64,000 bases of DNA from the NCBI RefSeq assembly GCF_025499605.1, contig NZ_JAFMVC010000012.1, positions 80,987-144,986 of the forward strand, given 5' to 3'. Positions 29,228 through 38,675 of the stretch are shown here, one piece after another. The notes under the pieces were generated by a model, which saw nothing but the letters and a program-made list of their open reading frames with translations, did no database searches and was not told where the DNA came from. Each line of letters starts with the position of its first letter. Positions within the stretch are counted from its first letter, which is position 1. The stretch comes from Carboxylicivirga litoralis (lineage in GTDB: Bacteria > Bacteroidota > Bacteroidia > Bacteroidales > Marinilabiliaceae). The position numbers and the translations under genes were made by a program.

Positions 29228-30712
29228 CTAACCCGGGTTAAGCCCATATACCGTTCTAAAATGATAGCCATAAACAGCAAAAGTGATGGCTTCGGTCAAC
29301 AAGGCAGGCTTTTTAAATAAGGTCCAGGCTAATAATTTCCAGAATTCGATACGCCCCTTATCAATAATGCCAATGATATACATGGACTTAAGAAAGGCAA
29401 CAATCAGAGACAAGTTGATTCGCTGGTGTTGTTTGTAGGTGTGATTATAATTTAGAAATAACTGGCGAACTCTCTTATAGTATGGTTTGGTAGTATATAT
29501 GGCTGCGATTATCTTTTTATATCCATCCAACAATTGATGGTAATCCATTTTAGGGATAAAGTTCATTGATAAATCAGTATTGTTCCCCGAGGTTTCTTTA
29601 GTTAAACGTTTCTCTGCCTCTAAGCGCTTATATAGTTGTGTATGCCTGGGAGCATTTAACAAGCCCACCATGGCCGAAACAATACCACTTTTTTGGATAA
29701 AGTCAATTTGCCGTTGAAAGACACTGGGCGTATCGCTGTCAAATCCCACAATAAAGCCGCCCGAAACGGTCAATCCTGTCTTTTGAATGGTTTTAATGGA
29801 TTGCAACAAATTTCTACCCTTGTTTTGCAGTTTATTGCAGGTATGAAGCGATGTTTCATCGGGTGTTTCTATGCCAATAAAAGTTGACGTTATGCCAGTT
29901 TCAACCATCAATGACATGAGCTCGTGATCATCGGCAACATTTATAGAACTTTGGATATTAAACACAAAAGGATAATTGTGCTGTTGCATCCATTGTCTCA
30001 TCTGAGGAAGTAATTGGTATTTAATTTCTTTTTTGTTGCCAATAAAATTATCATCCACAATTGAAACAGGTCCACGCCAGCCTAAGCGGTATAATTCCTC
30101 CAAATCATGAATAATCTGGTGCGGCTTTTTCATTCTCACCTTATGCCCTAAAAGGGAGGTGATTTCACAAAAGTCGCATGAAAATGGGCACCCGCGGGAA
30201 ACCTGAATATTCATGAAGAAATACTTTTTCATTTCCAACAGGTGATAATCAGGCCTTGGCGTATGCGATAGATCGGCAAATTGGTCTGTTTTGTATACTT
30301 TGGCGGGATGGCCATTGGCCAAATCAGCCAGAAACAAGGGCAAGGTGATTTCTGATTCATTCAAGACAAAATGGTCAATCTGTGGATAGTTATGATGCTC
30401 CTGAGTAAAAAGCGGACCACCTGCCACTATTTTTGTTCCCAGTTTCACGCACTCCGAAATGATATTACTGACGGATTGCCTTTGAATGTGCATGGCACTA
30501 ATAAAAACGTAATCGGCCCAAAGAATGTCCTTAGCTTCCAGTTCACTAATGTTTAAATCAACCAGTTTTTTATTCCATTCACCGGGCAGCATGGCCGATA
30601 CAGTGATGAGACCAAGTGGAGGTACCGCTGCTTTTTTGGATATAAACTTAAGCGCATGCTTAAAACTCCAGAAGGAGTCGGGATATAGCGGATATACGAG
30701 TAAAATATTCAT
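29228..30712 (-). CDS. B12-binding radical SAM protein with DUF4070
   Basis: About 494 residues starting at MNILLVYPLYPDSFWSF. A cobalamin-binding-like N-terminal domain (about 1-150, with DYVFISAMHIQR) is followed by the radical SAM motif CPFSCDFC (Cys175, Cys179, Cys182), the GIETPDETSL barrel motif and a C-terminal DUF4070 region (from about residue 340). Relatives include the hopanoid-modifying Hpn radical SAM enzymes and other lipid modifiers. It lies close to a second B12-type radical SAM gene (25976-27283) of similar architecture on the other strand. Confidence 0.87.
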   Translation of the reverse strand: MNILLVYPLYPDSFWSFKHALKFISKKAAVPPLGLITVSAMLPGEWNKKLVDLNISELEAKDILWADYVFISAMHIQRQSVSNIISECVKLGTKIVAGGPLFTQEHHNYPQIDHFVLNESEITLPLFLADLANGHPAKVYKTDQFADLSHTPRPDYHLLEMKKYFFMNIQVSRGCPFSCDFCEITSLLGHKVRMKKPHQIIHDLEELYRLGWRGPVSIVDDNFIGNKKEIKYQLLPQMRQWMQQHNYPFVFNIQSSINVADDHELMSLMVETGITSTFIGIETPDETSLHTCNKLQNKGRNLLQSIKTIQKTGLTVSGGFIVGFDSDTPSVFQRQIDFIQKSGIVSAMVGLLNAPRHTQLYKRLEAEKRLTKETSGNNTDLSMNFIPKMDYHQLLDGYKKIIAAIYTTKPYYKRVRQLFLNYNHTYKQHQRINLSLIVAFLKSMYIIGIIDKGRIEFWKLLAWTLFKKPALLTEAITFAVYGYHFRTVYGLNPG

Positions 30713-30917
30713 TATCACCTTTAATCAATATAGTTTAGCCTGCTCATAACCAATCCCATCCCCGCCAATGAGTTTTATCCTCACAGCTTTACTACTTGCA
30801 AATGATTTGTTTATCAGAAACAGGGCAGCCATTCAGTTTGCAAGAAGTGTATTGGTGCAAATATCGAAGAGTCAGTCAGAAAAGGTATTACATTTTTCCT
30901 GTTTAATTTTACAAGAT

Positions 30918-31478
30918 TCACACATTTTCGAGTGTATCGCGTCTCTTGTTTTTAAGCTTTTTAAAGTGAGAAGGTGTCAGGCCCGTCATCTTTTTAAACT
31001 GGTTGGATAGGTGCGCAACACTGCTGTAGTGCATTTTATAAGCAATTTCAGAAAGGTTTAGTTCATCATAGACAATGAGCTCTTTAACTTTTTCTATTTT
31101 ATGCTTCAGGTAAAACTTTTCGATGGTGGTGCCTTTTACTTCCGAAAACAAATTGGCCAGATAGGTGTAGTCGTAGCAAAGTTTTTCACTCAGGTAATCC
31201 GATAGGTTCACTTTTATTTGTTCTTCGGTATAATGCCCCAATTCAATAATCGCATTGGTTATTTTTTCAACGAGTATGCTTTTCTTATTGCTCATAAGCT
31301 GTAGTCCAGCTTTTCTTAATGCCGCATCTAATTTTTTCAAGGTTTCATCAGGCACGGGCCCGATGATACAAGCCTCCCCAATTTTTACATCAGTATATTC
31401 CAATCCCAGCTTATCCAGTTCACTCTTAACAACCATCTGGCAGCGAATACATACCATATTTTTGATGTAAACTTTCAT
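30918..31478 (-). CDS. AraC-family regulator with HMA-like N-terminal domain
   Basis: A 186-residue regulator. Residues 1-65 look like a heavy-metal-associated fold (MKVYIKNMVCIRCQMVV, Cys10 and Cys13), and residues about 85-180 form an AraC double helix-turn-helix (LSEIAYKMHYSSVAHLSNQFKKMTGLTPSHFK). The pairing suggests regulation by a metal ion, copper or zinc being the usual HMA ligands. There is no metal transporter adjacent, so the regulon may be elsewhere. Confidence 0.85.
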   Translation of the reverse strand: MKVYIKNMVCIRCQMVVKSELDKLGLEYTDVKIGEACIIGPVPDETLKKLDAALRKAGLQLMSNKKSILVEKITNAIIELGHYTEEQIKVNLSDYLSEKLCYDYTYLANLFSEVKGTTIEKFYLKHKIEKVKELIVYDELNLSEIAYKMHYSSVAHLSNQFKKMTGLTPSHFKKLKNKRRDTLENV

Positions 31479-31808
31479 GTGTTTATATTAGGCTTTTCAG
31501 TTGTCACTTCATACCACCTCTTCCTTCTAATGCAAATGCAAACAAGGCACTGAAGCATTGTTGCAATAGTATAAAGTTAAGGATTTTCAAAACTTTTATA
31601 AAGCAGTTTGTGACATACTAAGAAATTATCTGACTAGAGAAGAAGATAGGTCAGTAATAAGATTTCAGAATACATGTAAATTTATATCTATTCCATTATT
31701 ATTTCACTAACTTGTTATGGTTTGAAATGCATTTCCATAACCTCATGCATATAGAATTAGTTGTTGCAACAAATTGATTAACGATTAATAAATGATAAAA
31801 ATGAGATT
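31479..31808. other. Gene-free spacer
   Basis: The divergent spacer between the AraC-type gene and the GT4 operon. AT-rich, with no coding frame or strong hairpin recognised. Confidence 0.45.
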
Positions 31809-34031
31809 ATGAAAACTGCAATAATAGGAACGTACCCTCCCCGAGAATGTGGCATTGGCACATTCACCCGACACCTTTATGAATCTATTATTGGGGCAGA
31901 TCGCCATAACCATGTTAGCATTATTGCTTTAAACAATTCAGATAAATTACTTTCGTATCCGAATGAAGTGGAACATGTTATCCGTCAGGATTACCAGCGT
32001 GATTACATTGATGCCGCAAAATTTATAAACCACAGTGGCACCGACATTTGTATTTTACAGCATGAGTTTGGCATTTTTGGTGGCAAAGATGGAGTTTACA
32101 TCCTTCCATTGATACACCGCCTGAAAATACCTCTTGTTGTAACTCTTCACACCATACTTAATACTCCGTCTTACAGCGAAAAGTTAATACTTCAGGAGAT
32201 ATGTAAAAAGGCTTGCAAAATAGTTGTAATGACCCAAAAAGCTATTGATTTCCTGGATGAAATTTATGATGTACATAAAGATAAAATAGAACTGATTGAA
32301 CACGGTGTACCACAATATAAACTAGACCATCAGAAGGCAAAAAGCGCCTTAAAGCTTCAGAATAAAAATGTGATACTCACTTTTGGCTTTTTGGGGCGAA
32401 ACAAAGGTATTGATGTGGCCATTAAAGCTTTGCCAAAGGTAATTGAAAAGCATCCCAATAGCCTCTACTTTGTATTGGGCAAAACCCACCCCAATGTGCT
32501 GCGCTATTCCGGAGAAGAGTATCTCATCTACCTGAGGCAACTGGTCAAAACTTTGGGTTTGGAAAGCCATGTGATTATTCCGCATAAGTATATGAGCCAA
32601 GATGAGCTATTTATGTACTTGTATGCATCGGATATTTATATCACACCTTACAACAACGAGGCGCAGATAACCAGCGGAACCCTTTCGTATGCTGTCGGTG
32701 TGGGTTCTTGTGTTATTTCAACACCCTATTGGCATGCTGTTGAATTGCTTGCCAATAACCGGGGGCTTCTGTTTGATTTTGGCAATTCCGAACAACTGGG
32801 CGACATCTTGATTAATTTATTAGAGCATCCTGAGGAGCTGAGCACCTTTAGAAAAAATGCAGGTAACTATGGTAAGGAAATTACCTGGCCAATAACCGGT
32901 ATAAAGTACAGCGAATTGCTGGTTCACACTATTCAGGAATGCATAAAAGAGGATGACGATAATGACCAGCCGTTTGACTTATTGATGATACCAGCTTTTT
33001 CGCTTAAACATATTAAACGATTAACGGATGACACCGGGATTATTCAGCATGCTAAATATGGCATACCTAATTTGAAACATGGCTATTGCCTCGATGATAA
33101 TGCCAGAGCTCTTCTAATGGCACTCATGACCTATACTCAAAAGAAAAGTAAAAAGGCACTGGATTTATGTCATGTATATCTGAGTTATATCCATTACATG
33201 CAAAACGAGGACGGCTCATTTAGAAATCTCTTAAGTTTCAATAGGAACTATATAGACAATGTGGGTTCAGAAGACTCCTTTGGCCGAACCATTTGGTCAT
33301 TAGGCTATTTGATGGATAATGCACCTAATGATTCTTATTATCAGGCTAGTCATTCCATATTCTTTAAAGCAGCACCCATTTTTGAAGAACTGAAATCTAT
33401 TCGCAGCATTGCCAATACAATAATAGGAATAAGCCATTATTTAAATAACTCGCCCGATAACAACAGTATGGTGGCTGTATTAAGAAAATTAGCCAAAAAG
33501 CTGATTGATCATTATGATAACAATAGCTCCGCAAACTGGAATTGGTTCGAAGAGGTATTGACCTACGATAATGCCATGCTACCTCTTGCGCTATTGCATG
33601 TTGCTAAGGTACTTAATGATGAGCATATCAAGGATGTTGGTATCGCATCTATGGACTTATTGATTCAACACACTCTGAGTGATGGTTACCTGTCTTTAAT
33701 AGGTAATGATGGATGGTTTAACAAAAACGGTCGCAAAGCGATGTTTAGCCAGCAACCGGTTGATGCCATGGCCATGATTCTGATGTTTCATCAGGCTTAT
33801 AACCTTACTAAAAACAAAGAATACCTGAGCAAATTATTCACCTCTTTTATGTGGTTTTTAGGTGAGAATGATTTGCGAATGCGACTGTATGATTTTGAAA
33901 CCCATGGATGTTGCGATGGCTTAGAGCGCGACGGAATCAATCGGAACCAAGGTGCAGAAAGCACCCTGGCGTACCTTATCTCACACTTAACGGTGTTAAA
34001 AGCACATGAAGATTTTTACAGCCTTAAGTGA
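31809..34031 (+). CDS. GT4 glycosyltransferase fused to a C-terminal helical (alpha/alpha-toroid-like) domain
   Basis: A 740-residue protein. Residues 1-380 are a GT-B glycosyltransferase of family 4: PPRECGIGTFTRHL at the start, TFGFLGRNKGIDVAIKAL near 195, and the donor site YITPYNNEAQITSGTLSYAVGVG near 275-300. Residues about 380-740 are helical with WxxxGY/DDNARALL patterns (LKHGYCLDDNARALLMAL, SFGRTIWSLGYLMDN) suggesting an (alpha/alpha)6-like glycan domain. The next gene, a GH130 enzyme, overlaps or abuts its 3' end. Confidence 0.85.
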   Translation: MKTAIIGTYPPRECGIGTFTRHLYESIIGADRHNHVSIIALNNSDKLLSYPNEVEHVIRQDYQRDYIDAAKFINHSGTDICILQHEFGIFGGKDGVYILPLIHRLKIPLVVTLHTILNTPSYSEKLILQEICKKACKIVVMTQKAIDFLDEIYDVHKDKIELIEHGVPQYKLDHQKAKSALKLQNKNVILTFGFLGRNKGIDVAIKALPKVIEKHPNSLYFVLGKTHPNVLRYSGEEYLIYLRQLVKTLGLESHVIIPHKYMSQDELFMYLYASDIYITPYNNEAQITSGTLSYAVGVGSCVISTPYWHAVELLANNRGLLFDFGNSEQLGDILINLLEHPEELSTFRKNAGNYGKEITWPITGIKYSELLVHTIQECIKEDDDNDQPFDLLMIPAFSLKHIKRLTDDTGIIQHAKYGIPNLKHGYCLDDNARALLMALMTYTQKKSKKALDLCHVYLSYIHYMQNEDGSFRNLLSFNRNYIDNVGSEDSFGRTIWSLGYLMDNAPNDSYYQASHSIFFKAAPIFEELKSIRSIANTIIGISHYLNNSPDNNSMVAVLRKLAKKLIDHYDNNSSANWNWFEEVLTYDNAMLPLALLHVAKVLNDEHIKDVGIASMDLLIQHTLSDGYLSLIGNDGWFNKNGRKAMFSQQPVDAMAMILMFHQAYNLTKNKEYLSKLFTSFMWFLGENDLRMRLYDFETHGCCDGLERDGINRNQGAESTLAYLISHLTVLKAHEDFYSLK

Positions 34032-34047
34032 TGTCAATTACGACGAA

Positions 34048-35004
34048 ATGCACCTACTTACCTTTAAATCATTAGAAATGTTAATAAAAAGATATTCCGG
34101 TAATCCGATTCTACAAAAAGATGATGTGCCCTATCCTGTTGCAACAGTGCATAATGCAGGCATGATCAAACATGAGGATAAGTACATCATGATTTTCAGA
34201 TCCCATAAATTTAATGGGCGTAGCATATTGGGTAAAGCAGTGAGTTATGACGGCTTTAACTTTATAGTTGATAAGCATCCCTTTATGATACCATCAAAGG
34301 AGCAACCGTTTAAAAAGTATGAAGCTTATGGTATTGAGGATCCACGCATTGTAAAAATAGATGGAGAATATTTGATTACTTACAGTGCCTACTCCCAATA
34401 TGGTGTTAGGATTGGACTGGCAAAAACCAAAGACTTTGACCATATTCAGCGCGTGGCTCTTATAACCGAAGCCGACTACCGGAACGTGGTAATTTTCCCC
34501 GAAAAGTTCAATAACCTTTATGCCCGATTAGATCGTCCGCACTCCGAAATATCTCCCTGGTCCATCTGGATATCCTATTCGCCCGATTTAATTCATTGGG
34601 GTCAATCACAACTGATTATGCGTCCAATGCAATACCATTGGGATGAAATGAAAATAGGCCCCGGAGCAAGCCCCATCAAAACATCGCGTGGATGGTTAAA
34701 TATATACCATGGTGTATTTCCTACCATGGATGGATGCGTTTACCGCTTAGGAGTTGCCTTGCATAAGCTTGAAGATCCATCTGTTGTTATTGCAGTTGGC
34801 GATGAATGGATCTTACAGCCTGAAGAAGAGTATGAGATAACCGGCTATGTGCACAATGTTGTTTTTACCTGTGGGGCCATACCTGAACCCGATGGGACAT
34901 TAAAACTGTACTGGGGAGGCGCTGATAAGGTGATGTGTGTTGGAACAGCCGTTATTGACGAATTGGTTGATCATTGTCTTAGTAATCTTAGACAAGCTTT
35001 ATAA
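34048..35004 (+). CDS. GH130-family glycoside phosphorylase (first copy)
   Basis: About 318 residues starting at MHLLTFKSLEML. An ATG at 34006 would overlap the preceding gene by 26 bases and is less likely, but not excluded. The five-bladed propeller of GH130 is marked by RYSGNPIL, YGIEDPRI (EDPR, catalytic Asp), GPGASPIKTSRGWLNIYHG and WGGAD. GH130 enzymes phosphorolyse or hydrolyse beta-mannosides. Linked to two GT4 genes and a second GH130 gene, it probably turns over the glycan those transferases make. Confidence 0.88.
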   Translation: MHLLTFKSLEMLIKRYSGNPILQKDDVPYPVATVHNAGMIKHEDKYIMIFRSHKFNGRSILGKAVSYDGFNFIVDKHPFMIPSKEQPFKKYEAYGIEDPRIVKIDGEYLITYSAYSQYGVRIGLAKTKDFDHIQRVALITEADYRNVVIFPEKFNNLYARLDRPHSEISPWSIWISYSPDLIHWGQSQLIMRPMQYHWDEMKIGPGASPIKTSRGWLNIYHGVFPTMDGCVYRLGVALHKLEDPSVVIAVGDEWILQPEEEYEITGYVHNVVFTCGAIPEPDGTLKLYWGGADKVMCVGTAVIDELVDHCLSNLRQAL

Positions 35005-35183
35005 GCCAGTAGTCGAAGTAGAATAAAGTTAAGTTTCGTAACAAGTGACATTTGGCAACAACACATTAAATGCCTGACTAATTGGAGTGTTAATTGATAC
35101 TGCCTCAAGAATTAAAACGTAAAGCCATGAAGCCAACACAAGAAAATTTTTCAACTGAGGATGAAATTTTCTTAACGATTTTC

Positions 35184-35201
35184 ATCTCGCCGAAGCGAGA
35201 T
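35184..35201. other. Small hairpin in GT/GH130 spacer
   Basis: A perfect 7-bp stem (ATCTCGC / GCGAGAT) with a CGAA tetraloop, 33 bases before the second GT4 start. No T-run; an mRNA-processing or pausing role is possible. Confidence 0.4.
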
Positions 35202-35234
35202 TAGGTATAGTATAATAAAACAAATTACAGGCCC

Positions 35235-36248
35235 ATGAAAATAGCCATATTATCACCAATAGCATGGAGAACACCTCCCTTAAGGTATGGACCATGGGAA
35301 CAGGTCGCTTCTAACATTACCGAAGGCTTGGTTGCCAAAGGGCTGGATGTGACTTTATTCGCAACCGGTAACTCCAATACCAATGCTAAATTGCAATCTA
35401 TCTCGCCTACCGCTTATGGCGAGGACGATTCGATCGCTTCCAAGGTGTGGGAATGTCTTCACATCAGCTTCCTGATGGAACAAGCCAATGATTTTGATAT
35501 CATCCATAATCACTTTGATTACTTGCCACTGAGCTATTCCAGACTTATCAAAACTCCAATGGTTACTACCATTCATGGTTTTTCATCACCTAAAATTATC
35601 CCGGTTTTTAAGCGCTACAACAACCATAATTTTTATGTTTCGATTAGCAATGCTGATCGAAGCCCTGAACTCAATTATATCGCCACAGTTTACAATGGCA
35701 TTAATCCGGTTGATTTCACTTTTAATAGCATTCCGGACGATTACTTGCTCTTTTTTGGCAGAATACACCCTGAAAAAGGCACCTACGAGGCCATTCAGAT
35801 AGCAAAAAGAACAAAACGCAAGCTTATTATTGCTGGATTGGTTCAGGATGAAGATTATTTTTACAGCCGTGTTAAACCTCATCTCAATAACGAAGACATT
35901 GTATATGTTGGTAATTCAGGGCCTAAACAGCGGGATGAGTTGCTGAGGCAGGCATTTGCCCTGTTACATCCGATTAGTTTCAATGAACCGTTTGGATTAA
36001 GTGTAGCAGAAGCTATGTTTTGCGGAACTCCAGTCATCGCTTTTAACAGAGGATCAATGTCCGAGATCATACTTGATGGTAAAACCGGTTTTTTAGTCAA
36101 TACGCTTGATGAAGCCGTTGCTGCTGTTGATAAGACTTCAAACATCAATCGATGGGACTGCAAATGGTGGGCTACCTCTAATTTTTCGCAGGATAAAATG
36201 GTTGAAGGGTATGTTGAAGTTTATAAAAGAATTCTAAGTCGCAAATAA
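35235..36248 (+). CDS. GT4 glycosyltransferase (second copy)
   Basis: A 337-residue GT-B enzyme: LSPIAWRTPPLRYGPWEQ at the start, LLFFGRIHPEKGTYEAIQIA near 170 and the donor motif FNEPFGLSVAEAMFCGTPVIAFNRGSM near 250-275. It is typical of family GT4 (EX7E-like site ending GSMSEI). It is unlike the first copy, which has a long C-terminal extension. It is followed 16 bases later by the second GH130 gene. Confidence 0.9.
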   Translation: MKIAILSPIAWRTPPLRYGPWEQVASNITEGLVAKGLDVTLFATGNSNTNAKLQSISPTAYGEDDSIASKVWECLHISFLMEQANDFDIIHNHFDYLPLSYSRLIKTPMVTTIHGFSSPKIIPVFKRYNNHNFYVSISNADRSPELNYIATVYNGINPVDFTFNSIPDDYLLFFGRIHPEKGTYEAIQIAKRTKRKLIIAGLVQDEDYFYSRVKPHLNNEDIVYVGNSGPKQRDELLRQAFALLHPISFNEPFGLSVAEAMFCGTPVIAFNRGSMSEIILDGKTGFLVNTLDEAVAAVDKTSNINRWDCKWWATSNFSQDKMVEGYVEVYKRILSRK

Positions 36249-36264
36249 AATACATACAAAGGTC

Positions 36265-37758
36265 ATGGCAGTATTTAATATTGAGGACAAAAACGCTACA
36301 GAACTGGTGCAAAGGCAAAAGATAATTATTCGTGGTGACGATTCACGCGTTATCACACGTGCTCATATTCCAGGTGAATTAACGCGTATCAACAACATCA
36401 TCAACAGGGTACTTAAGCTTACTAATGATGAGATAGAGAAGGAATTACAAAAGGTATATCGTGACTTTGAAAGCAGACATAAAAACCTGGATCACCAGTT
36501 GATTAAGCATTTTAATAAAGTTTCGGAGTATATTCCAGCCTCTGTGACTCTAAGCCAAAATATGCGGATGCTTATTGGCGCCTATTTAACCATGGAATAT
36601 TCCATTGAATCAGCTGCTTTGTTTAATCCTTCCATTGTTGCACATCCAAACCAGAAATATGTTGTAGATGGTTGCCTGAGATTTATTATGAGCTTGCGGG
36701 CCACTGGTGAAGGACATATTTCCTCCATTGTTTTTCGTAGTGGTGTTATTAATACAGATGGTTCTTTCTCATTTGATGAAACCAACAGGTATGTCGAGCA
36801 AGCTTCAGTGTGCCACAACTCAGCTTATGACCGTCACTTATTTCAATTGAAACTGCAGGATTTGGACGCCTGGGATGCAACAAGCATTCGCATATTTGAG
36901 CAGATTCCAGATACTTTTTCTTATCAGGAGCTAAAGGTGAGTATAGGTGTACTATACTTAGATCCTGATTTTGTATGCAATGATAAAGTTATTGAGATCA
37001 TCTACTGGGTGGCTAACTCCAATTATACGCTTCAGTTTGATGAAACCAGTAACATTTCGGAACGGGTTATTTTTCCATCTTCTGATAATGAAAGCAGGGG
37101 AATTGAAGATGCCCGTTTTGTACTATTTAAAGATGACAATGGTGAAGTGACCTACTATGCCACCTATACAGCATATAATGGGTTCAGCATCCTACCCCAG
37201 TTAATTGAAACCAGGGATTTTCTCCGCTTTAAAGTGATGACTCTGAATGGTAAGGCTGTTCAGAATAAGGGAATGGCTCTGTTTCCGCGTAAGATCAATG
37301 GAAAGTATGTGATGTTATCACGACAGGATGGCGAAAACAACCACATTATGTTTTCTGATCATTTGCATTTCTGGCAATCATCCCAGATTATTCAAGAGCC
37401 AACAAAGCCTTGGGAATTTATACAGATTGGTAATTGTGGTTCTCCAATAGAGACAGATGAGGGATGGCTGGTGCTCACCCATGGCGTTGGTGCCATGCGT
37501 CAATACGCCATTGGGGTGATATTACTTGATTTAAATAATCCCACAAAAGTGATAGCCCAACTGGATGAACCACTAATAACACCAACAAAAGAAGAACGAG
37601 AAGGTTATGTGCCTAACGTAATCTATTCCTGTGGCGGCCTATTATTTCATCAACAATTAATTATTCCCTATGCCATGTCTGATATATCAACAGGAATTGC
37701 TACCATCAATGTAAATGATTTACTAGAGTCGATGACCTATATGAGCAATTATGAATAA
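36265..37758 (+). CDS. GH130-family enzyme (second, longer copy)
   Basis: A 497-residue GH130-like protein: an N-terminal helical region (about residues 1-150) precedes the propeller, with RGIEDARFVLF near 280 (Asp in the catalytic position but Ala in place of Pro), GNCGSPIETDEGWLVLTHGVG near 400 and a final YSCGGLLFH. The longer N-terminus and changed motif place it in a different GH130 branch from the first copy, so the two probably act on different chain lengths or linkages. Confidence 0.83.
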   Translation: MAVFNIEDKNATELVQRQKIIIRGDDSRVITRAHIPGELTRINNIINRVLKLTNDEIEKELQKVYRDFESRHKNLDHQLIKHFNKVSEYIPASVTLSQNMRMLIGAYLTMEYSIESAALFNPSIVAHPNQKYVVDGCLRFIMSLRATGEGHISSIVFRSGVINTDGSFSFDETNRYVEQASVCHNSAYDRHLFQLKLQDLDAWDATSIRIFEQIPDTFSYQELKVSIGVLYLDPDFVCNDKVIEIIYWVANSNYTLQFDETSNISERVIFPSSDNESRGIEDARFVLFKDDNGEVTYYATYTAYNGFSILPQLIETRDFLRFKVMTLNGKAVQNKGMALFPRKINGKYVMLSRQDGENNHIMFSDHLHFWQSSQIIQEPTKPWEFIQIGNCGSPIETDEGWLVLTHGVGAMRQYAIGVILLDLNNPTKVIAQLDEPLITPTKEEREGYVPNVIYSCGGLLFHQQLIIPYAMSDISTGIATINVNDLLESMTYMSNYE

Positions 37759-38329
37759 CAGTTTCATATCTAGGCTTGATTTAAAAACAAAGATAAAATT
37801 GAATGTGTACCAAAAATAAGCTCAGGCGCATTGTAACATAATGTATATTAAAGATTTCATAACAAAAGCAATGTGATTTCTAATTCGAAAACTTTATATA
37901 CCACTTGAACATTAAAATATTCCAATGATAACAACACTTATTAATGAATTAAATCAGTTAAGAAAAGGTTATGTCATTGGTGGTTCTATCTTTTTTTATT
38001 GTTGTGAATCTGAATTAGTTAAAAAGGATTTAGTTCATCAGCAAGGAGAAGATCTTATTCTGATATTAAAATTCACTAGCTGCACGTGAAGTATATAAGG
38101 CTCATCTTGTAGGCAATTTAGTTAAATGATTTAAGTAGTCGAGAAAATTGCAAAGTTTTCAAAAGTCTCAAATATCAGGCTATAATGAATCTACATATTG
38201 ATCCAACAACAAAAGCCATCAATGAATTACTTCAATACTTTACTTTAAAAAAGGCATTTTTCCGGTTAATTATTAATGTTTCTATGATAATTGCTTCCCT
38301 AGACGCAATAGCAGGAAAAAACAAAAGTA
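37759..38329. other. Decayed intergenic region left of the integrated element
   Basis: About 570 AT-rich bases. It holds a small frameshifted gene remnant (37925-38129) and an unsupported frame (38185-38373). No intact gene is accepted. It ends at an integrase fragment and an att flank. Confidence 0.5.
37925..38129 (+). pseudogene. Small frameshifted gene remnant
   Basis: An ATG frame begins MITTLINELNQLRKGYVIGG and runs 54 codons to a TGA. A change of frame just before the stop restores a plausible ending, AAREVYKAHLVGNLVK, to a TGA at 38127-38129. I read it as one roughly 70-residue protein broken by a frameshift near 38080. No family is recognised. Confidence 0.35.
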
Positions 38330-38401
38330 TCACGGATGAGTTGCAACCTTCTTTTCTGCATTCTTTTTTCTAAAAAATAGAACATTAAATGTACTTCTCA
38401 T
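38330..38401 (-). pseudogene. Truncated tyrosine-recombinase start (integrase relic)
   Basis: A 23-codon minus-strand frame, MRSTFNVLFFRKKNAEKK then VATHP and a stop. It aligns to the start of the intact integrase of the neighbouring element (MRSTFKVLFYIKKSAKRK). The DNA upstream of it (38402-38676) also aligns to the DNA upstream of the intact integrase (51769-52055). It is the leftover of a related element that had inserted in the same tRNA. Confidence 0.7.
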
Positions 38402-38506
38402 AATCATCATTTTTCAATTTGTAAAACTACTTTATCAATCTCAATATAAAATAATTACAAGACTTACAAGTTTGGACAGAGCACTGCCTTTTTAAGACAA
38501 ATCGTA

Positions 38507-38541
38507 ACCTATTTTTACCATTTTGAAATAGGTTACGATTT
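38507..38541. other. Palindrome in the left att flank
   Basis: Inverted arms around AACCTATTT and AAATAGGTT with an 11-base centre, within the stretch homologous to the integrase upstream region. A candidate recombinase or excisionase binding site; the right-hand counterpart is less symmetrical. Confidence 0.4.
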
Positions 38542-38595
38542 TATGTCTTTTTAAGGCATTTTCGGGAAGTCAGACAAAACATGGAGACATAAAAA

Positions 38596-38627
38596 AAGTC
38601 CTACAACTAATTGATAGTGTAGGACTT
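38596..38627 (-). terminator. tRNA-terminator-like hairpin of the left att flank
   Basis: A 10-bp stem (AAGTCCTACA / TGTAGGACTT) followed on the minus strand by seven T residues. Its position relative to the att repeat is the same as that of the hairpin at 51975-52006 relative to tRNA-Ser. Confidence 0.65.
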
Positions 38628-38660
38628 GTCTCTTTTTGTCTTCTATTGATATTTTATTCA

Positions 38661-38675
38661 GCGGAGAGAGAGGGA
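38661..38675. other. Left attachment site of the integrated element (tRNA-Ser 3' end copy)
   Basis: GCGGAGAGAGAGGGA is identical to the end of tRNA-Ser at 52041-52055 and is followed by unrelated DNA. It is a 15-bp direct repeat bounding 13.4 kb that contains a tyrosine recombinase, the standard footprint of tRNA-targeted integration. Confidence 0.85.

Noticed and set aside
35127..35204. 25-codon frame MKPTQENFS...SPKRD before the second GT4 gene
   Set aside because: Too short, overlaps a hairpin, and no family support.
38185..38373. 62-codon frame next to the left att flank
   Set aside because: It overlaps the integrase relic on the other strand and has no domain; likely chance in a decayed region.
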